Source: Promethearchaeota archaeon
GTDB lineage: Archaea; Asgardarchaeota; Lokiarchaeia; Sigyniarchaeales; SOKP01
Length of the DNA: 61,242 nucleotides
Assembly: GCA_019057865.1 (NCBI GenBank)
Contig: JAHLWP010000024.1
Coordinates: 1 to 61,242 of the forward strand
Direction: 5' to 3'
Shown here in pieces: positions 56,140 through 61,242 of the stretch (its first letter is position 1; each line of letters opens with the position of its first letter). Below the pieces are notes generated by a model that saw only the letters and a program-made list of their open reading frames with translations, searched no databases and was not told the origin of the DNA. Made by a program: the position numbers and the translations under genes.

Positions 56140-57441
56140 ATGACAGAATCAAAATATACAACTATAGAAGAAGCTCTAAACAAGGGTTCTACTGATGTGA
56201 ATCTAAGAGGTTGGGTATACAGAGAAAGAAAATCAAATAAGTTTGTATTCATTGTTTTACGGGATGAATCTGATATAATACAATGTGTTATATCCAAAGA
56301 AAAAAATCCAAAACTCTTTGAAAAAGCTGAAAAACTGACTATTGAATCTTCAGTTATGATTTCGGGAGAATTAAAGAAGGATGAAAGAGCTCCCACTGGC
56401 TATGAAATTTCTATATCTGATTTGGAAATACTCCAAATTGCTGAACCATTTCCAATCACTGAACACCAATCACCTGAACTTTTATATGATAATAGACATT
56501 TATGGTTAAGATCAAGGAAATTAAATGCTGTCTTAAAAATTAGGCACACTATTGTTGGAGCAATTCATGAATTTTTTAGAAGTCATGGATATTATGAATT
56601 CGATGCGCCAGTCTTCCAACCTAGTCAGTCCGAAGGTGGTGCCACTTTATTCGAAGTTAAATATTTTGAAGATAAGACTTATCTTAGCCAAACTTGGCAG
56701 TTATATGCTGAAGCAGCTATCTTTTCTTTAGGAAAGATTTACAATATGGGACCAACATTTCGAGCAGAAAGATCAAAAACCTCAAGGCATTTAGCAGAGT
56801 TTTGGATGGCTGAAATGGAGGCTGCATGGATGGAGCTGGAAGAGGTTACCGAAGTTGCTAAAGATGAAATCAGGTTTATAGTTCAACAAGTTTTGAAACA
56901 TAATCGAAAGGAACTTGAAATCTTGGAAAGAGATATCAAATTACTAGAGCATTATGCAAAAGCAGAATATCCTACTATTAAATACGCGGAAGCTCTAGAT
57001 CTCTTAAATAATAAATACAAAATGAACGTACCTTGGGGTAAGGACTTAAGAACTATCGAAGAAGCAAAAATCGCTGAACATTTTAAAGTTCCTGTTGTTG
57101 TTACACATTATCCTATAGAGATTATGGGTTTTTATAAACCACCAAGTAAAGAAAATCCTAAAGAAGCATTATGTTTTGATATGTTAGCCCCTGAAGGATA
57201 TTGTGAAATAGTTGGTGGATCTGAAAGAAGTCTGTTAGTTGAAGATATGGTAAAAAGATTAAAAGCAGATGGTGAAGACCCAAGCAATTATGATTGGTAT
57301 TTTGATTTGAGAAAGTATGGAAGCGTACCTCATTCAGGGTATGGTGTGGGTGTAGAAAGAGTTGTTATGTGGATTTGTGGATTGGATAATATTAAGGATG
57401 CTATACCATTCCCACGGACTCTAAGGCGGAGAACTCCGTGA
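56140..57441 (+). CDS. asnS: Asparaginyl-tRNA synthetase
   Basis: 433 residues. An OB-fold anticodon domain (VNLRGWVYRERKSNKFVFIV) is followed by the class II core: motif 1 GYYEFDAPVFQPSQSEGG, motif 2 GPTFRAERSKTSRHLAEFW, and motif 3 SGYGVGVERVVMWICG. The archaeal AsnRS/AspRS group has a short insert; ATLFEVKYFEDKTYLSQTWQ supports Asn. The gene ends on TGA, which lies inside the first stem of the structured region downstream. Confidence 0.94.
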   Translation: MTESKYTTIEEALNKGSTDVNLRGWVYRERKSNKFVFIVLRDESDIIQCVISKEKNPKLFEKAEKLTIESSVMISGELKKDERAPTGYEISISDLEILQIAEPFPITEHQSPELLYDNRHLWLRSRKLNAVLKIRHTIVGAIHEFFRSHGYYEFDAPVFQPSQSEGGATLFEVKYFEDKTYLSQTWQLYAEAAIFSLGKIYNMGPTFRAERSKTSRHLAEFWMAEMEAAWMELEEVTEVAKDEIRFIVQQVLKHNRKELEILERDIKLLEHYAKAEYPTIKYAEALDLLNNKYKMNVPWGKDLRTIEEAKIAEHFKVPVVVTHYPIEIMGFYKPPSKENPKEALCFDMLAPEGYCEIVGGSERSLLVEDMVKRLKADGEDPSNYDWYFDLRKYGSVPHSGYGVGVERVVMWICGLDNIKDAIPFPRTLRRRTP

Positions 57442-57590
57442 GGAGGTTCGGGGAAGAAAATCTCTTTACTTACCAAAGAGGCTTACTCCTCAAATCTCAT
57501 ATGGGGGATTGTTTAAATGATTTGTAGACTCCGAAAAGATATCTGTTAATTCCGAGGCGCCAACGCGCCTTTTAACAGAAATAAACTCCA
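57439..57590 (+). ncRNA. Candidate structured RNA or terminator after asnS
   Basis: A G+C-rich island in A+T-rich DNA. Stem 1: TGAGGAG (57439-45) with CTCCTCA (57486-92), enclosing CTCTTT (57462-67) with AAAGAG (57475-80). Stem 2: CTGTTAA (57543-49) with TTAACAG (57572-78), enclosing GGCGC (57556-60) with GCGCC (57565-69) over loop CAAC, with a 6x2 internal loop. It could be an sRNA, for example H/ACA-like, or part of the asnS 3' end. The strand is assumed from the asnS direction. Confidence 0.4.
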
Positions 57591-57675
57591 TGATCTATGA
57601 AACTATTTGTCAATATATAAATTTAATGACAGTAGCAATATAGAAACTAATTAAAAATAAAAAAATAAAAAAATT

Positions 57676-60600
57676 TTATGGGCGTTTTCGATCTAAGCTA
57701 TTATAATAGCTCTCTAATAATCTCTTAAACACGTCAGAACCGAGAGTTAATCGATAGAATCCTTTAGAAATAATTGGCTCATCAAATACGTATGTCTCAT
57801 CTCCAAGCTTCGTCTTTGGATATACTCTATTTTTAATTTCAAATAAATCTTTGATCTCTTTTAATAAATCCTCGCTAGCAGAGAGAATCTGAGCTGTATA
57901 TTTGGCACGTGGGGATGTTTTCCCCATATATTGTCCGTCCCCATCATAAAATCCAAGAAGCCATGCATGAGCAACTTTCCCATAGCTTGTCTCTGACCAA
58001 TGGACATATGTATTCTCTACTTCCTTTTTGGCTAATCTAATAACTTCTTTTATAATAGAAGGAACACTTTTTCTTTCACTCTTAGATCCAAAAAGACCCA
58101 ACTCCTTCAATGTCTCATGCATAGGCTTGCAACAAAAATCAATAGCATTGCACTCATATATTCTTATTTCAGATTTATAAGTACGGAGCCGCGCTCGGTA
58201 ATAAATCCGACTTTCATCAAATCCAACTAATTCACCAAATTTCTTAAGATGGTCTTTATCTTTTACTGATAGTTCAGTACCAACAGTATACCGTCCGTCG
58301 TCTGAAACATAACCATCAGCACAAAGAAAACCAAGCCAATAGGCTGCAACTGGATTTTGAAGTATATCTGAAAAGAAGTTTGGGTTTGTAATAGTATATT
58401 GTTGTAAACTATATTCCTTTAGATCAGGATTAAGAGATATAAATCTCTCAATTATATATAAGACCTTCCTAAAAGAATATTTAAGTACCTCTAAATTTTC
58501 AGCTAACCCGCTTAATACTTCTTTACTAAAGGCAAAATTAGAGTTATAATCTCTATTGCTAGGATCTGTTAATCGTGCTTGAATCTGTGATATATAAGAT
58601 ACTGACATTCCAAATAAGACGCTTAATTCTGTCTTTGATACTGTAAGTTCACCAGATACTCTTCCTAATTCATGCTGAAAATTCTCAGTAAATTCAAACA
58701 GCGTAATTTCATTACTTGTATATTGTCGAATTATTTCTATAAGACCTAAGGATTTCGCACCAAATCTATTAATAGACTTCTCTTTAAGAAAATTCAAATC
58801 ATCCTCCTTAAATTGATATATTGGATTCTTATTTCGCTTATAATATTTAATACCATTGATAAATTTGTCATTTCCTTTCCAAAATTGTGATAAATCCTTT
58901 TCTGAAAAATGATAAACTCTTTTAGGGAATATTTTTGCTAATGCTTCGGGCTGACTTTTTAGCTCACTCATTAAATCTTGTATAAATTCTATTGTAGAAT
59001 AAGAATGTAGTACAGAATAAGCTTGTTTAATAAATATTTTTTTCGAATATTGTTTCAAGACATCATACTTTTTAGATAGATTATTAAGAAATTTGTATTT
59101 TATTTCCCTAATAAGCCACGGATTCCACCAATACTGTTCTTGAAAATAAGCCTTGAATCCACTTATATTAAAATATAATAGAAGGTGAATTTTGTTTTTA
59201 TTTAGAATTTTAGTTATAATAGAGTTTAATCTATCCCTATCTTTTTCAGTAATTTTCACATTTTTATACTTTCTTAAAAATTCTTCGAATTCTTCATACT
59301 TGGAAAAATTTTGGAGTATTTCTTTCAATATTTGTTTAAGTTCAGAGCTGAGCTCCTCTTCTGCAGATCCTTCTATCCATTTTTTAAGTTTCTTTTGCCA
59401 TTTCTCCTCTTGTTGTTCTTTCTCTTTTAGTTCTTTAGTTTTTAATTCTTGCTGTTCTAACCATTGGCTAAATCCTTTTGTCTCTTTTCTTGCATATATC
59501 GGTCTTTTACCAGTTTCTTGGCGATATAATTGCTGAAGCATATTATATTCTTCTTCCTCTGTTTCTTCACTTTCTGACTTTTTTTCTTTCTCTATAGATT
59601 CCTTGCTTTTTTCTTGAAAAGACTGCTCTTCATCTACTTCGATATCATCTAATTCTGTGTAGATCTCTTCTTCTGCTTCTTTTCTTTCTATTGATTGTTG
59701 AGTTTCACTATTCTCATCGTTATTATAAATAGAAATTTGCCCAAATTGTTCTTGATTTTCAAGATCCAAATGTTCTTCATCAATTTCAACCTGTTCGATT
59801 CTTAATTCTTCACTCACATCTTTTTCTTGTTCATTTTGTTGGTTTTCTTCTAATTCACTTAGGAAAAAATCATCTGCAATTTCTTCCATTTTTTCATCGA
59901 TTTCTTTTTGAAATTTTCCTTGCTGGTATAATTCTTGTTCACTATCTGCAAAGTATTCTATCGCATCTACTCTATCAATCTCTTCTCTTACATCCTCATC
60001 ATTTTCTTCATCTTCATGGTCAATTGACTTTAATTTCTCTTTTTCTTGTTGTTCATAGAGCTTTTCAACACTTTTTAAGAGATTATAAGTTTCTTCTGCT
60101 TCCTGCATTAAATTCCTTATTTCTTCAGAACTCTTCCCTTCTTGTTCATACTGTTCATATTTTTCCCAAAGATAATCAAACTCTTCTGGCTCTATCTCTG
60201 CTTCTTCTGATGTATCATTGACATCTTCCCCTTGTGCATCACCAGAAAGTATTTCCTCAATATGCTCTTCCTTCTGATCTTCTGTAATTTCTTTTTCTTG
60301 TTCCTCTAATTCTTGGGCCTCTTCCTTTTCTTCTTTATTACTATTTCTTTCTTTAATTTCCCTATAAGCTTGCTCTGCATTAAAAGCAGTATTATCATTT
60401 TCTTCTTCAGGATAGCCTAACTTCTCATCATATTCTTTCAGCATGCGCCCCAATTCTTCCATATCCCTAACAAATTCTATCTCTTCGGTATCAATAATAG
60501 GATCTTTGTCATTTTCGTATTCTTCTGGATCTATCTCAACTACTTCTTCCTCATTCTCTCTTTGATCCTCTTCCTGCTCATATTCCTCGCTTTCTTCTTG

Positions 60601-61035
60601 ATATTCTCCTTCTATTTTCGGTTTTTCAGGTATTAATACAGTACTTTGAGAACCAATATTCTCATATTCTCCTTCTTTTTCAGCATTTTCAGCATATTCC
60701 TCATTTTTATCCTCACTCTGATCATTTTTTTCTTTACTCCAATCTATCTCGTTCCACTTACTTTCATTCTCCTGCTCATCTTTTTCTCCTTTACTCCAGT
60801 CAATCTCATTCCATTTACTCCCTTCTCGTTCACTTGAAGTTTCTTCGCTCCAATCGATCTTGCCCCATTTCGAGTCATCGGACTCTTCACCTAATTTCTC
60901 TCTTACATCATCATCCTTCGCCTCTTTAATTATATCGGATTCTTGTTCTTTTTCCACTTCCGAATAAGTCTCCTCACGTTCTTTATCTGAATTGGACTCT
61001 CCTTTTTCCCCAACCTCTCCTATCTCATCATTCAT
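57676..61035 (-). CDS. Giant Glu-rich protein with C-terminal HTH-like repeats and LAGLIDADG domain
   Basis: 1119 residues; ATG follows GAGGAGGAAG. Residues 1-~500 are Glu/Lys/Gln-rich and probably disordered or coiled, with three near-copies of SKWxxIDWS (residues ~55-100). A basic helical linker (~510-670) leads to the module also found at 43145: FPKRVYHFSEKDLSQFWKGN, then YQFKEDDLNFLKEKSINRFG; a second unit with TELSVLFGMSVSYISQIQAR; then LAGLIDADG motifs YWLGFLCADGYV (~898-909) and WLLGFYDGDGQ (~1022-1032). The acidic catalytic positions are kept, intein splice residues are not. Co-transcribed with 61079-61242. Confidence 0.85.
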   Translation of the reverse strand: MNDEIGEVGEKGESNSDKEREETYSEVEKEQESDIIKEAKDDDVREKLGEESDDSKWGKIDWSEETSSEREGSKWNEIDWSKGEKDEQENESKWNEIDWSKEKNDQSEDKNEEYAENAEKEGEYENIGSQSTVLIPEKPKIEGEYQEESEEYEQEEDQRENEEEVVEIDPEEYENDKDPIIDTEEIEFVRDMEELGRMLKEYDEKLGYPEEENDNTAFNAEQAYREIKERNSNKEEKEEAQELEEQEKEITEDQKEEHIEEILSGDAQGEDVNDTSEEAEIEPEEFDYLWEKYEQYEQEGKSSEEIRNLMQEAEETYNLLKSVEKLYEQQEKEKLKSIDHEDEENDEDVREEIDRVDAIEYFADSEQELYQQGKFQKEIDEKMEEIADDFFLSELEENQQNEQEKDVSEELRIEQVEIDEEHLDLENQEQFGQISIYNNDENSETQQSIERKEAEEEIYTELDDIEVDEEQSFQEKSKESIEKEKKSESEETEEEEYNMLQQLYRQETGKRPIYARKETKGFSQWLEQQELKTKELKEKEQQEEKWQKKLKKWIEGSAEEELSSELKQILKEILQNFSKYEEFEEFLRKYKNVKITEKDRDRLNSIITKILNKNKIHLLLYFNISGFKAYFQEQYWWNPWLIREIKYKFLNNLSKKYDVLKQYSKKIFIKQAYSVLHSYSTIEFIQDLMSELKSQPEALAKIFPKRVYHFSEKDLSQFWKGNDKFINGIKYYKRNKNPIYQFKEDDLNFLKEKSINRFGAKSLGLIEIIRQYTSNEITLFEFTENFQHELGRVSGELTVSKTELSVLFGMSVSYISQIQARLTDPSNRDYNSNFAFSKEVLSGLAENLEVLKYSFRKVLYIIERFISLNPDLKEYSLQQYTITNPNFFSDILQNPVAAYWLGFLCADGYVSDDGRYTVGTELSVKDKDHLKKFGELVGFDESRIYYRARLRTYKSEIRIYECNAIDFCCKPMHETLKELGLFGSKSERKSVPSIIKEVIRLAKKEVENTYVHWSETSYGKVAHAWLLGFYDGDGQYMGKTSPRAKYTAQILSASEDLLKEIKDLFEIKNRVYPKTKLGDETYVFDEPIISKGFYRLTLGSDVFKRLLESYYNSLDRKRP

Positions 61036-61078
61036 GGATATACTTCCTCCTCAACATTCAATTAAATAAGCTGTTTTC

Positions 61079-61242
61079 TTAATTATTAACTTCTATTTCC
61101 TCTTTATCTGCCGTTTTCATTAAATATCGTTCCCTATCTGTTATGATTAATGCGTTTCTTTCCCTGAGAGTTAATAAAGTCTCTCTCTCTTTCAAATTTC
61201 CTGTAAAAATTTGATTGTTTGGAAAACTTAATTGGAAAAGTA
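61079..61242 (-). CDS. C-terminal end of an unknown protein (5' end outside window)
   Basis: Reading leftwards from the window edge the frame is open for 54 codons to TAA at 61079. It contains QIFTGNLKERETLLTLRERN and ALIITDRERYLMKTADKEEI. The stop is 43 bases before the ATG of the giant LAGLIDADG gene, so the two probably form an operon. No family can be named. Confidence 0.55.
   Translation of the reverse strand, partial: LFQLSFPNNQIFTGNLKERETLLTLRERNALIITDRERYLMKTADKEEIEVNN

Noticed and set aside
59192..60837. Plus-strand frames rich in Phe, Ser and Leu
   Set aside because: They are the reverse readings of Glu/Lys codons in the acidic part of the giant protein on the minus strand.

Overview
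The window comes from an A+T-rich archaeal chromosome, most likely an Asgard (Lokiarchaeia-like) archaeon. Archaeal core genes are present: ribosomal proteins S6e, L24e, L7Ae, S28e, S24e and S27ae, RNA polymerase subunits Rpo7, Spt4 and RpoN, the Kae1 and Bud32 proteins, a Fae-Hps fusion, CofE and archaeal-type AsnRS. They sit beside genes typical of Asgard genomes: a Rab-like GTPase, an MglA-like GTPase, two Roadblock proteins, a possible gelsolin-like protein and an IFT52/GldG-like protein. Gyrase is of bacterial type. The lineage is inferred from gene content; no rRNA or tRNA gene was recognised.

Layout. 1-9.6 kb is accessory DNA: a tandemly duplicated beta-propeller surface protein, decayed genes (wHTH tail, frameshifted nuclease with zinc ribbon, radical-SAM-like remnant), TPR and MBL proteins, and a cassette of very small ORFs. 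9.7-14.2 kb holds Fae-Hps, a luciferase-like oxidoreductase and a B12 radical-SAM gene coupled to a possible gelsolin-like gene. 14.4-22.8 kb is the information-processing core: S6e-L24e, RpoN, L7Ae-S28e, then the leftward run rpo7-spt4-dephospho-CoA kinase-S24e-S27ae-kae1-bud32. 22.4-34 kb mixes Roadblock/GTPase genes with metabolism (URO-D-like plus ATC-hydrolase-like pair, dolichol-kinase-like protein, HAD phosphatase, M20 and S41 peptidases, GH1 glycosidase, HAD/ATC-hydrolase fusion).

35.4-38 kb is a scarred locus. Three decayed copies of the 3' end of an acetyl-CoA synthetase gene alternate with a haloalkane-dehalogenase-like gene and a HicB/HicA pair. 38.8-43 kb carries membrane proteins and a 1014-residue secreted alpha/alpha-toroid protein. 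46-57 kb holds an MglA-like GTPase, phosphoesterase, cupin, gyrBA, folP, cofE, a GNAT protein and asnS, followed by a G+C-rich structured stretch that may be an ncRNA.

The best candidate for something new is a pair of giant proteins, at 43145-46069 (+) and 57676-61035 (-). Both end in the same ~450-residue module: two helical, HTH-like units followed by a two-motif LAGLIDADG domain with no intein splice residues. Their N-termini differ completely (zinc ribbon plus helical repeats; or ~500 residues of Glu-rich sequence with three SKWxxIDWS motifs). This suggests a WhiA-like, domesticated homing-endonuclease family. A second theme is a set of four short or broken genes interrupted by same-frame TGA codons, and an L7Ae gene that appears to start on ATT or ATA.
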